A stretch of 34,764 bases of DNA, from assembly GCA_001898235.1 (NCBI GenBank), contig MKTN01000066.1, positions 1 through 34,764 of the forward strand. The letters run 5' to 3'. Numbering within the stretch: position 1 is the stretch's first letter; every line of letters begins with the position of its first letter. Below the pieces are notes generated by a model, which had not been told where the DNA came from, made no database searches, and worked only from the letters and a program-made list of their open reading frames with translations. Origin of the DNA: Gammaproteobacteria bacterium 39-13 (GTDB taxonomy: Bacteria; Pseudomonadota; Gammaproteobacteria; Berkiellales; Berkiellaceae). The position numbers were made by a program, and so were the translations under genes. Positions 1 through 7,844 of this stretch are shown here, piece by piece.

Positions 1-1
1 T

Positions 2-637
2 ATGTTAAGAATAGGTTTTAACGCCAAAGAGCTCGGATTTGCGATCATTGGTCAAAATGCTGATCCAGATGAGCATTCAAGTCGTTCTAACATTGAACAA
101 ATGATTGGAAGAGTGATGCGATTGCAAGATGATAAGGTCGGGTACATTTTATGCTTTAGTAATGTGTTAAATGAAGTAGTAAATCCTTTGCTGAAAAATC
201 AACCTGTTACCCAATCTGTGAATTCTGATTATTTAGGGCAATGTAATACCTATTTTGCTAAAGGCGAAAACATTTGGGAAGTGTGCGATGTTGCTGACGC
301 GGAAAAACACAACAGGTTGAGCAATGCAAAATCCAATTTCAAGAGAAGATTTCTTATCAGAAGTCAGGCTATCCCAAATTTTCAAATAGAGCCGGACGAT
401 TTAAGTGATGATGAATCTGATGAGGATACATTTGATGATACTGAAGATTTTACTACTATGTTCCATTTAGGGATGCATTCGGTCCCGCTTGTTGAATCCT
501 ATATGAAATCAAGAAAGAAAAAAGGTCCATTTAGAGAAGCTTTAGAAGATTCATTTGGTGGGCTTGTTTCATATCTTATGTATGAGTCTGAGCATGAACA
601 CAAGGAGAAGCATCGAGATTCATCAGCTAAAATTTGA
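2..637 (+). CDS. C-terminal part of a superfamily 2 helicase-like protein (5' end outside window)
   Basis: This is the tail of a longer protein. The frame is open to the left edge, and the ATG at base 2 is probably an internal methionine. Residues 1-50 read like the end of a superfamily 2 helicase core. A motif V-like stretch (IGFNAKELGFAIIG) is followed by a motif VI-like segment with Q-x-x-G-R-x-x-R (QMIGRVMR). SF2 helicases use these to couple ATP hydrolysis to nucleic-acid movement. Residues 130-150 are strongly acidic (runs of Asp/Glu), and the last third is charged without a recognisable fold. The Walker A and DEAD/DEAH motifs must lie outside the window, so substrate and pathway cannot be told. 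A good terminator follows 30 bases after the stop. Confidence 0.5.
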   Translation: MLRIGFNAKELGFAIIGQNADPDEHSSRSNIEQMIGRVMRLQDDKVGYILCFSNVLNEVVNPLLKNQPVTQSVNSDYLGQCNTYFAKGENIWEVCDVADAEKHNRLSNAKSNFKRRFLIRSQAIPNFQIEPDDLSDDESDEDTFDDTEDFTTMFHLGMHSVPLVESYMKSRKKKGPFREALEDSFGGLVSYLMYESEHEHKEKHRDSSAKI

Positions 638-668
638 TTTTTTCTCTTATCAGTTTATGTGATGTATC

Positions 669-702
669 AAAGATGTCTATCTTAAGGGTAGACATCTTTT
701 TC
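669..702 (+). terminator. Rho-independent terminator after the helicase-like gene
   Basis: An 11-bp perfect stem (669-679 paired with 689-699) has a 9-base loop and runs into a T-rich tract. It separates the helicase-like gene from the pilin operon. Confidence 0.8.
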
Positions 703-725
703 ATTTTCCTCATTTCTTACGCAAG

Positions 726-748
726 CTTAATTTCTCCTTCAAATTAAG
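726..748. repeat. Small inverted repeat upstream of the pilin operon
   Basis: Perfect 8-bp arms CTTAATTT (726-733) and AAATTAAG (741-748) enclose a 7-base loop. It lies about 40 bases upstream of the proposed pilin promoter. It could be a regulator site or a weak hairpin, and nothing further identifies it. Confidence 0.35.
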
Positions 749-789
749 AAAGCTAATCTAAAATTATGCGTAAATGCATAAGCTATTTC

Positions 790-817
790 TTGATTATTGC
801 TTTCAACGCTTCATAAT
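790..817 (+). promoter_or_regulatory. Candidate sigma70 promoter of the pilin operon
   Basis: TTGATT (790-795) and CATAAT (812-817) are separated by 16 bases. A transcript would start near 824, just ahead of the ATG at 842. This placement argues against the longer reading frame that begins at 797. Confidence 0.4.
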
Positions 818-841
818 CACCCATTTACTGACAGAGTTTTC

Positions 842-991
842 ATGAAAGGCATAAGCTTGATTGAAGTATTAGTGGCAATGCTTATTTTTTCGGTAATGAT
901 ATTAAACGTTGGGGCCATGTCATTGCAAAGTTTAAAAATAACTCATATAGCATTGAATAAGACCCAAGCTTTGATGCAAGAGGATATGTGA
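842..991 (+). CDS. pilV: PilV-type minor pilin, reduced to its N-terminal helix (49 aa)
   Basis: The product has a class III prepilin leader, MKG, followed by the ISLIEV stretch with Glu at mature position 5 and a hydrophobic helix of about 20 residues. This is the signature of type IV pilus minor pilins cleaved and N-methylated by PilD. The first 49 residues resemble the start of PilV (helix, then a segment near MSLQSLK). The frame then stops at the point where PilV proteins enter their globular domain; PilV is usually well over 100 residues. Mature position 1 is Ile rather than the usual Phe or Met. The upstream in-frame codon at 797 overlaps the proposed promoter and would spoil the leader, so I chose 842. 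PilW starts 3 bases later. It may be a degraded gene or a genuine mini-pseudopilin. Confidence 0.6.
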   Translation: MKGISLIEVLVAMLIFSVMILNVGAMSLQSLKITHIALNKTQALMQEDM

Positions 992-994
992 TGA

Positions 995-1981
995 ATGAAG
1001 AGTATAAAAGGAATGACCCTCGTAGAGCTCATGATTAGCGTGACTTTAGGAGTTATTGTAGTCGGGGCTAGTTTGCAAGTTTTTTTAACCTTTAAGCAAG
1101 TCTATATGACACAGCAAGGGCTAGCGAGAATACAAGAAAATGCCAGGATCTTGAATATGATATTAGGAGAGGTGATTCAAGCTAGCGGCAATATTGGTTG
1201 TAACGCGTTTAGAGAAGATATTTCATTTTATGTCCCTCCTCATATTGATAGTATACATTTTGGATTAGAGCGCACACAGCGTATTCGAGGGATAAGTATA
1301 GAAGCACTGAAATCTGATCCCATTTCATATCGTCTATTATCAAAGCGTATCAGCCCTGATAGCGACATTTTATGGGTGAAAACGATTAAAAAAAATCGTT
1401 CACTTATTCATCCCGCATCATTTCTAGATGCGGTTCTTTGGATAAAAGGACCGCCAAAATTATACAAAAATCAAATCCTTTGTTTATCTGATTGTAGTCA
1501 TGCTGATTTTATAAAAGTCTATGAAGACGTCAATAGAGGCGATCGCTATAGTTCGGTTCCCATCAAGATATTTCCTGGTGCTTTGAGTAAGCAATATGGG
1601 CAGGGGGCAAGCATAGGCGTTTTATCATCGACATTTTTTTATGTTGGTAAGACAAATCGGAATAATCAAAACGGGTATCCGGTGATGGCACTTTATAGCA
1701 CAGATTTAAATGGTCGAACCTTGGAGTTGATAGAGGGTGTAGAGCATTTTGAAGTGAGATATGGTGTTAAAGTAAAAGAGAAAATCATTTATTTTGCACA
1801 TCATCAGGTGTCCTCATGGCAAGAGGTGGTTAGTGTTCGCATCTTAGCTTTACTCAACTCTATAGAAGATGGATTAAAAGCCCCCAAGTTTTATCAGTTT
1901 AGAGATAAAAATGTAATGCCATCTGATAGATTAATACGTATGTGGTGGGCATTTGAATGGACTATCAAGGGTATAATGTAA
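995..1981 (+). CDS. pilW: PilW-type minor pilin
   Basis: PilW is part of the minor-pilin complex that primes type IV pilus assembly in the inner membrane and ends up at the pilus tip. The leader MKSIKG is followed by MTLVEL with Glu at mature position 5, then a hydrophobic helix to about residue 30. The next block (around LARIQENARILNMIL, then GNIGC) matches the usual PilW start, where RIQENARF and a glycine/cysteine segment follow the helix. Length 328 fits the family. The rest is a diverged globular domain. It starts 3 bases after the PilV stub and overlaps the next gene by 25 bases, so the three genes form one transcription unit. A purine-rich GAGG about 10 bases upstream may serve as ribosome binding site. 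Confidence 0.85.
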   Translation: MKSIKGMTLVELMISVTLGVIVVGASLQVFLTFKQVYMTQQGLARIQENARILNMILGEVIQASGNIGCNAFREDISFYVPPHIDSIHFGLERTQRIRGISIEALKSDPISYRLLSKRISPDSDILWVKTIKKNRSLIHPASFLDAVLWIKGPPKLYKNQILCLSDCSHADFIKVYEDVNRGDRYSSVPIKIFPGALSKQYGQGASIGVLSSTFFYVGKTNRNNQNGYPVMALYSTDLNGRTLELIEGVEHFEVRYGVKVKEKIIYFAHHQVSSWQEVVSVRILALLNSIEDGLKAPKFYQFRDKNVMPSDRLIRMWWAFEWTIKGIM

Positions 1982-3666
1982 AGGTATATCTATACCCAAA
2001 TCAGATATATGGTGGAGTGCTAATTATCGTATTAGTTTTTAGCACACTTATTGCCTTAATTTGTATCACTGCAATGGAATCGAGTACATTGCAACTTAAA
2101 ATGGTGAATAATTTTCAATTACTAAAACAAATACAACAAGAAACGCAACATCAAGTGCTTTTGCTTGAAGAGAATTTAACCGATTATTTTTATGAAGAAC
2201 CTCCTGAACATACTGATTTGCTTCAATTTGTGCCCGATACTTTGCTATTTGGTGAACCGCAAGGCAGTCGTTATTATCGTGTTAAAGTAGAAATTGAGCA
2301 GGAAAACGGCGCACATTATAGTCTTAGCACGACATATGGAGTAAGAGACGGGAAATTTTCTTCACCCTTCATCGCAAAGCATACCAATATTCAATCGTCG
2401 CAGGATTCCTTGCATTTTTATCATGTCGACGAACATTTTTTACATAAACGCTTTGAATGGATGCCATCTGAAGCACTCAAGCTAAGTGAACCTATAAAAG
2501 TTGAGCCACCTCAATATCATTTTGAATTAGAAAGTACACAACAGGCAGAATTATATAGACAATTTAAACTTCAACATGCCAATAGACAACCCATCATTTA
2601 TGTGATGGATAGCGAAGGCAATCTCCTGGGACTGAATTATCAAGCTGAGATAGTGCAGAATATTGATTTAAAAAGAAAGGAACAAAGTTTACTTAAACAA
2701 TGGAAATTTGCCAGCTTAACTGCGATGGATGCGTTTTGGGAAAACCGCTGGCATACCGTTTTAATTGGCATAATGCCATCTTATCCCATGAAATTATTTG
2801 CATTTGATGTCACATTCTCGTCTAAAAAACTAGAATTAGAAGATTTGCTTTGGCAAGTATCATTGCCAGAGAGTGCAGTTGTACACAAACCTACTATCGT
2901 CCGTTTTGCCAATGCACGCTGGGGAGCTGTTTTTACTTATATCTTAAATCATCAAGCGTATGTTGCTTTTGCTGATGTGCAAAGTGGTAATATCTTTAAA
3001 GAAATTGCTTTGCCTATCTATTTTTTATCCACAGAAAAAACATTGGAATTATCTGTTATTGCTACTGTAGATTCAAAAGCAAGAGGCTTTTGCGATGAAG
3101 CTTATGTGGGAGATAATAATGGCAGATTATGGAAAATAGCGCTGGATGGTTCTCCGATTGACTGGCGTATTGCACAATATGTTGATTTGTCTTTAGGTAA
3201 AATTGTCGGACAACCACTGATTGCTAGGCATCCTGAAGGAAAGGGGGTGATGGTCTATCTTTTGATACAAACACATGATAGACGTCATAAAATAGTTGCA
3301 TTATCTACAGATAAACAAAATGCCTTCACAATTTCCTTTGTAATTGATGAATATTGCCGGGTACAACAACCCTTACTGAGGCAAGGATATTTGATTGCTT
3401 CTATGGATGAGTTAAATGAAACAAATAAAATAATGATATACGATACCTTCACAGGTAAAAAAATAAAAGAATCTAAGCTAACGTTTTTAGAGGCGTCTTA
3501 TTTAGATCCGCATCAAGCTTTTCACCCGCCTTTTATTTTTACGAATAAACCGCGAGAAAAGGAAAATCTGGTTGTGGTAAACACAACCAGAGGACTTACC
3601 TTTGTTAAGATGGAGATTGATTATGCAAGACTTGGCAGAAGGACTTGGGAGACAAGTTTTCATTAG
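1957..3666 (+). CDS. Fusion protein: PilX-type pseudopilin N-terminus plus PilY1-type C-terminal beta-propeller
   Basis: Residues 15-60 look like the PilX N-terminal domain: a Gly-Gly prepilin-like site at 19-20, a hydrophobic helix 21-39, then AMESSTLQLKMVNN, which parallels the AMRTTTLEERMAGN block of PilX. As in many PilX proteins, Glu5 is absent. Residues 205-400 and beyond match the PilY1 beta-propeller in order: IIYVMDSEGNLLGL (blade with YVGANDGMLHAF in PilY1), RWHTVLIG, LFAFDVT, LLWQVS, KPTIVRF..RWGAVF, and AYVGDNNGRLWKIAL (YAGDLQGNLWRFDL in PilY1). The calcium loop expected before that last motif is degenerate (D372 to D380 with basic residues between). PilX and PilY1 are normally separate genes, and PilY1 normally has its own signal peptide and a vWA-like N-terminal half; both are missing. 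The start overlaps pilW, with GGTGGG about 7 bases upstream. No pilE or fimT follows. Confidence 0.7.
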   Translation: MDYQGYNVKVYLYPNQIYGGVLIIVLVFSTLIALICITAMESSTLQLKMVNNFQLLKQIQQETQHQVLLLEENLTDYFYEEPPEHTDLLQFVPDTLLFGEPQGSRYYRVKVEIEQENGAHYSLSTTYGVRDGKFSSPFIAKHTNIQSSQDSLHFYHVDEHFLHKRFEWMPSEALKLSEPIKVEPPQYHFELESTQQAELYRQFKLQHANRQPIIYVMDSEGNLLGLNYQAEIVQNIDLKRKEQSLLKQWKFASLTAMDAFWENRWHTVLIGIMPSYPMKLFAFDVTFSSKKLELEDLLWQVSLPESAVVHKPTIVRFANARWGAVFTYILNHQAYVAFADVQSGNIFKEIALPIYFLSTEKTLELSVIATVDSKARGFCDEAYVGDNNGRLWKIALDGSPIDWRIAQYVDLSLGKIVGQPLIARHPEGKGVMVYLLIQTHDRRHKIVALSTDKQNAFTISFVIDEYCRVQQPLLRQGYLIASMDELNETNKIMIYDTFTGKKIKESKLTFLEASYLDPHQAFHPPFIFTNKPREKENLVVVNTTRGLTFVKMEIDYARLGRRTWETSFH

Positions 3667-3677
3667 TCTTCAGATGA

Positions 3678-4511
3678 TTACTCAACTTCTTCTAGCATTT
3701 TTTCAGCAAAATCTACTGTCCTAAAAGCATCAGGTTGAGTAATTTCATTTGTTTGCAAAGCTTGAAATATTCTTAAGAATTCCATGGTAACTTTATGGTT
3801 TTTAGCAAAGTGAATCATGGGTAATGTCGCATCATGAGATTCTTTTATTTTGATTGAAGAGGTAATAAAAGTCGAGATAATCGGTAGCCCTTCATTATAC
3901 AATTCTTCGACTAGTTTTTTTGGCAGCGCTGCACTAGGTTGGTATTGGTTAACAATCACCCCTTCTACCCGCAAGTAAGAATTATATTTTTCACGAATTT
4001 CGGTTACCCCTCTAAAAAGATGGTAGATAGCGTTTCGTGAGAATAAGTCGCAATCAAAGGGGATCAAACAGGTATCAGTGGCAATTAATGCGGACTGAGT
4101 AAAATAATTCATCGCAGGGGGAGTATCGATGAAGATATTGTCAAAGTGATCGAGTTTATCCAAAAGGCTACGCAGCTTATAAATTTTTTGGCGATTTTCT
4201 AATTTAGTGAGCAAATGCTCTAAATCAGGCGAAGCTGGGAGAATATATAAATTTTTAAAAGAAGTGGCATGAATAAATTGATTAGCCTGCGAGGCACTAA
4301 AACGAAACTTGAGAACTTGATCAAAATAGTCCGCAACGGTTGGGGTAAAATTGGCTGCGTTGCGACCTAACAAATATTGGGTCGAGTTTGATTGAGGATC
4401 AAGATCTACCACTAAGGTACGTAATCCTTTATCGGCACTGATTGCAGCCAAATTACATGTAATGGTAGATTTTCCAACGCCACCTTTTTGGTTAAAAATG
4501 ACCCTACGCAT
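3678..4511 (-). CDS. ParA/Soj-family ATPase, without a ParB partner nearby
   Basis: A cytoplasmic P-loop ATPase of the ParA/MinD group, which binds DNA or membrane in an ATP-dependent way to position cargo. The deviant Walker A NQKGGVGKST lies at residues 8-17 (numbered with the GTG), the Walker A' region is VVDLDPQSNST (36-45), and Walker B is IFIDTPP (D130). Length about 277 fits ParA/Soj. I chose the ATG at 4511 because GGAGG lies 4 bases upstream. The GTG one codon earlier (4514) is too close to that site. No parB or parS-type cluster is visible in the window, so a role in chromosome or plasmid partition cannot be assumed; it may position another cargo. It converges with the pilX-pilY1 fusion, with 11 bases between stops. 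Confidence 0.8.
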   Translation of the reverse strand: MRRVIFNQKGGVGKSTITCNLAAISADKGLRTLVVDLDPQSNSTQYLLGRNAANFTPTVADYFDQVLKFRFSASQANQFIHATSFKNLYILPASPDLEHLLTKLENRQKIYKLRSLLDKLDHFDNIFIDTPPAMNYFTQSALIATDTCLIPFDCDLFSRNAIYHLFRGVTEIREKYNSYLRVEGVIVNQYQPSAALPKKLVEELYNEGLPIISTFITSSIKIKESHDATLPMIHFAKNHKVTMEFLRIFQALQTNEITQPDAFRTVDFAEKMLEEVE

Positions 4512-4551
4512 CACGCCTCCAAAGCTGTATAACTAACATATTTTGTTGATA

Positions 4552-4563
4552 AACCCTAGGGTT
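4552..4563. promoter_or_regulatory. Perfect 12-bp palindrome upstream of parA
   Basis: AACCCTAGGGTT is a perfect palindrome 40 bases upstream of the parA start. ParA proteins often autoregulate, so an operator is possible, but this is inference from position only. Confidence 0.3.
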
Positions 4564-4793
4564 ATGATGCCACATGTAAAAGCGTGCAACTATCTCCTTT
4601 TTCTTATAAGAGAGTGAAAAGGGGAGGCAAAGCTTATTTAGAGCTCGTGTTTCTGACTGAAAGAAGGTGGGACTAAGTCAATCAGATAATGATATACTCT
4701 CCACATTTGAATTTTAGTCGCACCAAAGCGTAGCGAAGGTAGTGGCAAAGTTTAGGGCGAAGGCTATTTCGAACGATAGTGTAGGCATTAATT

Positions 4794-6659
4794 ATGGCTG
4801 ATATTGAGACGTTCACATCAACAATCCCCCTCACAGTAAAGCGGATCCCTTTAGAAACGGTAGTGATCCATTTTGCGGGTGACTCTGGGGATGGAATGCA
4901 AGTTGCGGGCATGCAGTTTACCCAGTCTTGTGCAACGCTAGGTAATGATGTTCGTACGTATCCAGATTTTCCTGCTGAGATCCGAGCTCCACAGGGGACT
5001 TTGCCTGGCGTTTCAGGTTTTCAATTAAGTTTTTCCGAACGTAATATTCATACGCCAGGGGATGCTTATGATGTCTTGGTTGCAATGAATCCAGCTGCTT
5101 TGAAAGTCACCCTTAAAAATTTAAAAAAGGGTGGGATCCTCATCATTGATGAAGATAAATTCACTGATAAAGATCTAAAAAAGGCCCAATTTAGTGATAA
5201 CCCTTTAGAATCATTAATTCTCACGGAATATCGTGTTATCCGTTTACCAATGACCTCGCTCACGCTGAAAGCGTTAGAAGAGATCAATATGTCGCGTGCA
5301 AGCGCACGAAAATGTAAAAATATGTTTGCATTGGGCGTAGTTTATTGGCTTTATCATCGCCCCTTAGAAGATACCAAAGAATGGATCAAAGAACGATTTA
5401 AAGACGCAAGCGATATCACAGAAGCTAATATTTCAGCTTTGCGTGCAGGTTATCATTACGCTATTACGGCTGAATTATTTGCAGAGCATTACACTGTCAA
5501 AGCAGCAGAATTGCCTGTGGGCGAATATAGGCAAATTACAGGTAATACAGCACTTGCCTGGGGATGTATTGCCGCATCAGAAGTGGCTGAGCAATCTTTA
5601 GTGGTGTGTGGATATCCTATTACGCCCGCTTCAGATATTTTGCATTTATTAGCAAAATATACGCACTTTGGCGTAAAAACCTTTCAAGCTGAAGATGAAA
5701 TAGCTGCAATCGGCGCCGCAATCGGCGCAGCTTTTGGTGGTAAGTTAGCATTAACCACCACCAGTGGTCCTGGATTAGATTTGAAAAGCGAAGCTTTAGG
5801 ATTGGCTGTCATGACAGAGTTGCCGCTTGTTGTGGTCGATGTACAACGAGCAGGACCTTCTACGGGGATGCCAACCAAGGTAGAGCAATCTGATCTACTC
5901 ACGGCTATGTTTGGCCGTCATGGCGAGTGCCCATTACCCGTGCTTGCTGCAGCGACACCTGGCGATTGTTTTTATATGGTGATTGAAGCTTTTCGCATTG
6001 CTGTTAAATATATGACACCTGTTATCTTGTTAAGTGACGCATATCTTGCCAATAGTGCTGAGCCCTGGAAGATCCCCAATACCAGCGATCTGCCGAAGAT
6101 AAAAGTAAATTACCAACAAGAAAAAGAGGGATTTTTACCTTATAAAAGGGATGATGCTTTATCTCGTCCTTGGGCTATTCCTGGCACACCTGGGTTAGAA
6201 CATCGTATTGGTGGCCTTGAAAAGCAACACGAATCCGGCAACATCAGTTATGATCCTGAAAATCATCAGAAGATGGTGGATTTAAGAGCGGCAAAAGTTC
6301 AAGGTATCGCAAAAGATCTGCCCCCTCTAGAAGTTCTTGGTGCTGAACAAGGAAAAGTGTTGATAATAGGGTGGGGCGGGACTTATGGTTCTATTCGTAC
6401 TGCCGTTGAAGAATTGCAAAAAGAGGGATATAGCATTAGCGCGACCCATTTGCGTTACTTGAATCCTTTGCAGACACAGTTGGGTGAATTAATGCGTGCC
6501 TTTACGCACGTGCTAGTTGTGGAATTAAATACGGGGCAATTGTGCCAACTATTACGTTCGCAGTTTTTGGTAGATGCCAAAAAGGTTAACAAAGTCGCCG
6601 GTAAGCCATTTGGCGTGAGCGAATTAAAAGAACGTATTATGCCTTATTTGGAGAAGTAG
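4794..6659 (+). CDS. korA: 2-oxoacid:ferredoxin oxidoreductase, fused gamma/alpha subunit
   Basis: The enzyme class oxidatively decarboxylates a 2-oxoacid (most likely 2-oxoglutarate) to the acyl-CoA and passes electrons to ferredoxin. The N-terminal part (about 20-210) is the gamma domain, with GDSGDGMQVAG at 29-39. The C-terminal part (about 245-621) is the alpha domain, with GYPITPAS at 273-280, followed by the SGPG-containing segment that helps bind CoA and thiamine diphosphate. At 621 residues it has the two-domain size of two-subunit KorA proteins rather than the four-subunit form. The stop is directly followed by korB, so the pair is one operon. Substrate choice between 2-oxoglutarate, pyruvate and branched oxoacids cannot be read with certainty from sequence. 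It starts at an ATG with a short AGG upstream. Confidence 0.88.
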   Translation: MADIETFTSTIPLTVKRIPLETVVIHFAGDSGDGMQVAGMQFTQSCATLGNDVRTYPDFPAEIRAPQGTLPGVSGFQLSFSERNIHTPGDAYDVLVAMNPAALKVTLKNLKKGGILIIDEDKFTDKDLKKAQFSDNPLESLILTEYRVIRLPMTSLTLKALEEINMSRASARKCKNMFALGVVYWLYHRPLEDTKEWIKERFKDASDITEANISALRAGYHYAITAELFAEHYTVKAAELPVGEYRQITGNTALAWGCIAASEVAEQSLVVCGYPITPASDILHLLAKYTHFGVKTFQAEDEIAAIGAAIGAAFGGKLALTTTSGPGLDLKSEALGLAVMTELPLVVVDVQRAGPSTGMPTKVEQSDLLTAMFGRHGECPLPVLAAATPGDCFYMVIEAFRIAVKYMTPVILLSDAYLANSAEPWKIPNTSDLPKIKVNYQQEKEGFLPYKRDDALSRPWAIPGTPGLEHRIGGLEKQHESGNISYDPENHQKMVDLRAAKVQGIAKDLPPLEVLGAEQGKVLIIGWGGTYGSIRTAVEELQKEGYSISATHLRYLNPLQTQLGELMRAFTHVLVVELNTGQLCQLLRSQFLVDAKKVNKVAGKPFGVSELKERIMPYLEK

Positions 6660-7700
6660 ATGACGACCTCTAAACCACTTGCTATTGAAGTTCAAGCAAA
6701 AGAACCACTAACAAAAGAATCTTTTGCCAGCGATCAAGAAGTGCGTTGGTGCCCAGGGTGCGGGGATTATGCAATCTTGGCAAGTGTTCAAAAGGTATTA
6801 CCTGAATTAGGTATCGCCCGAGAAAACACCGTTTTTATTTCTGGTATAGGGTGTTCTAGTCGTTTTCCTTATTACATGAATACTTATGGTTTTCACACCA
6901 TTCATGGCCGTGCGCCAACAATTGCGACAGGATTGAAAATAGCCAGACCAGAATTATCTGTTTGGGTTATTACCGGAGATGGTGATGGTCTTAGCATAGG
7001 GACCAATCATCTCTTGCATATGATGCGAAGAAATGTTGATGTGACAATTTTGCTATTTAACAATCGCATTTATGGTTTAACTAAAGGCCAATATTCACCT
7101 ACTTCTGAAAAAGGTAAAAAAACCAAAACAACACCGATGGGATCGCTAGATCATCCATTTGACCCTGTACATCTTGCACTTGCTGCAGGATGCAGTTTTG
7201 TTGCTAGAGCAATTGATGTGGATAGCAAAGGATTACAATGGGTGCTTAAAGAGGCTGCACAGCATCGAGGAACTTCATTTGTTGAAATCTATCAAAATTG
7301 TAATGTTTTTAATGATGGAGCCTTTGCTGATATTAGTGATAGAGGACATAGAGCACAAAGAACCGTAACATTAAATCCGGGGCATCCATTAGTCTATGGC
7401 CAAAATAATGAATTGGGCCTTGCTTTTAATGGTGAACGGTATGAAACTATTTCGATGCTTGATGAAAAGGCTGTCCAAAAAGTCACCATTCATCAAAATG
7501 ATGCTTCAATTGCACCAGCAATTAAGTTAAATGAGATGCCCTTCCCTGAATTCCCACTCCCCATCGGAATTTTCCGTGCTGTTTCCAGACCCATCTATGA
7601 ACAAGATGTTGATGCGCAAGTATCACAGGCTATGCAAAAGCAACCACATGCTTCATTAGATGCCTTATTACGCTCAGGGAAAACTTGGGAAATTAAGTAA
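6660..7700 (+). CDS. korB: 2-oxoacid:ferredoxin oxidoreductase, beta subunit
   Basis: This is the thiamine-diphosphate and 4Fe-4S carrying subunit. Visible elements are the CPGC motif (C31, C34), GIGC (C65) and a fourth cysteine at about 214 (QNCNVF), the set expected to ligate one 4Fe-4S cluster. The TPP/Mg motif is GDGDG at 106-110, followed by FNNRIYGLTKGQ (133-144). The ATG directly abuts the korA stop, and its ribosome binding site GGAG lies inside the korA end, which suggests translational coupling. Length 346 fits. The pair is typical of aerobic-type two-subunit KGOR. It needs a ferredoxin that is not encoded in the window. Confidence 0.9.
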   Translation: MTTSKPLAIEVQAKEPLTKESFASDQEVRWCPGCGDYAILASVQKVLPELGIARENTVFISGIGCSSRFPYYMNTYGFHTIHGRAPTIATGLKIARPELSVWVITGDGDGLSIGTNHLLHMMRRNVDVTILLFNNRIYGLTKGQYSPTSEKGKKTKTTPMGSLDHPFDPVHLALAAGCSFVARAIDVDSKGLQWVLKEAAQHRGTSFVEIYQNCNVFNDGAFADISDRGHRAQRTVTLNPGHPLVYGQNNELGLAFNGERYETISMLDEKAVQKVTIHQNDASIAPAIKLNEMPFPEFPLPIGIFRAVSRPIYEQDVDAQVSQAMQKQPHASLDALLRSGKTWEIK

Positions 7701-7719
7701 AAAATCTCTCTCGATTCAA

Positions 7720-7791
7720 AAGACTCTCATCCGCCTACGCTAAAAGCTACGGCGTGACAAGCCCTAACCCTCTCCCACAAGTGGGAGAGGG
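7720..7791. repeat. REP-like intergenic palindromic element, copy 1
   Basis: AAGACTCTCA (7720-7729) is followed by about 31 bases with CTACGCTAAAAGCTACGGCG. Then comes CCCTAA and a perfect 10-bp stem, CCCTCTCCCA (7768-7777) with TGGGAGAGGG (7782-7791). The same start and stem occur at 19922-19962. It lies between the 3' ends of korB and slt, so it may also stop transcripts, although no T-run follows the stem. Confidence 0.65.
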
Positions 7792-7844
7792 GAACGGAAA
7801 AAATTTGGCAATGGGTTACTTCGTCTGCGAAGCAGAACTCATCA

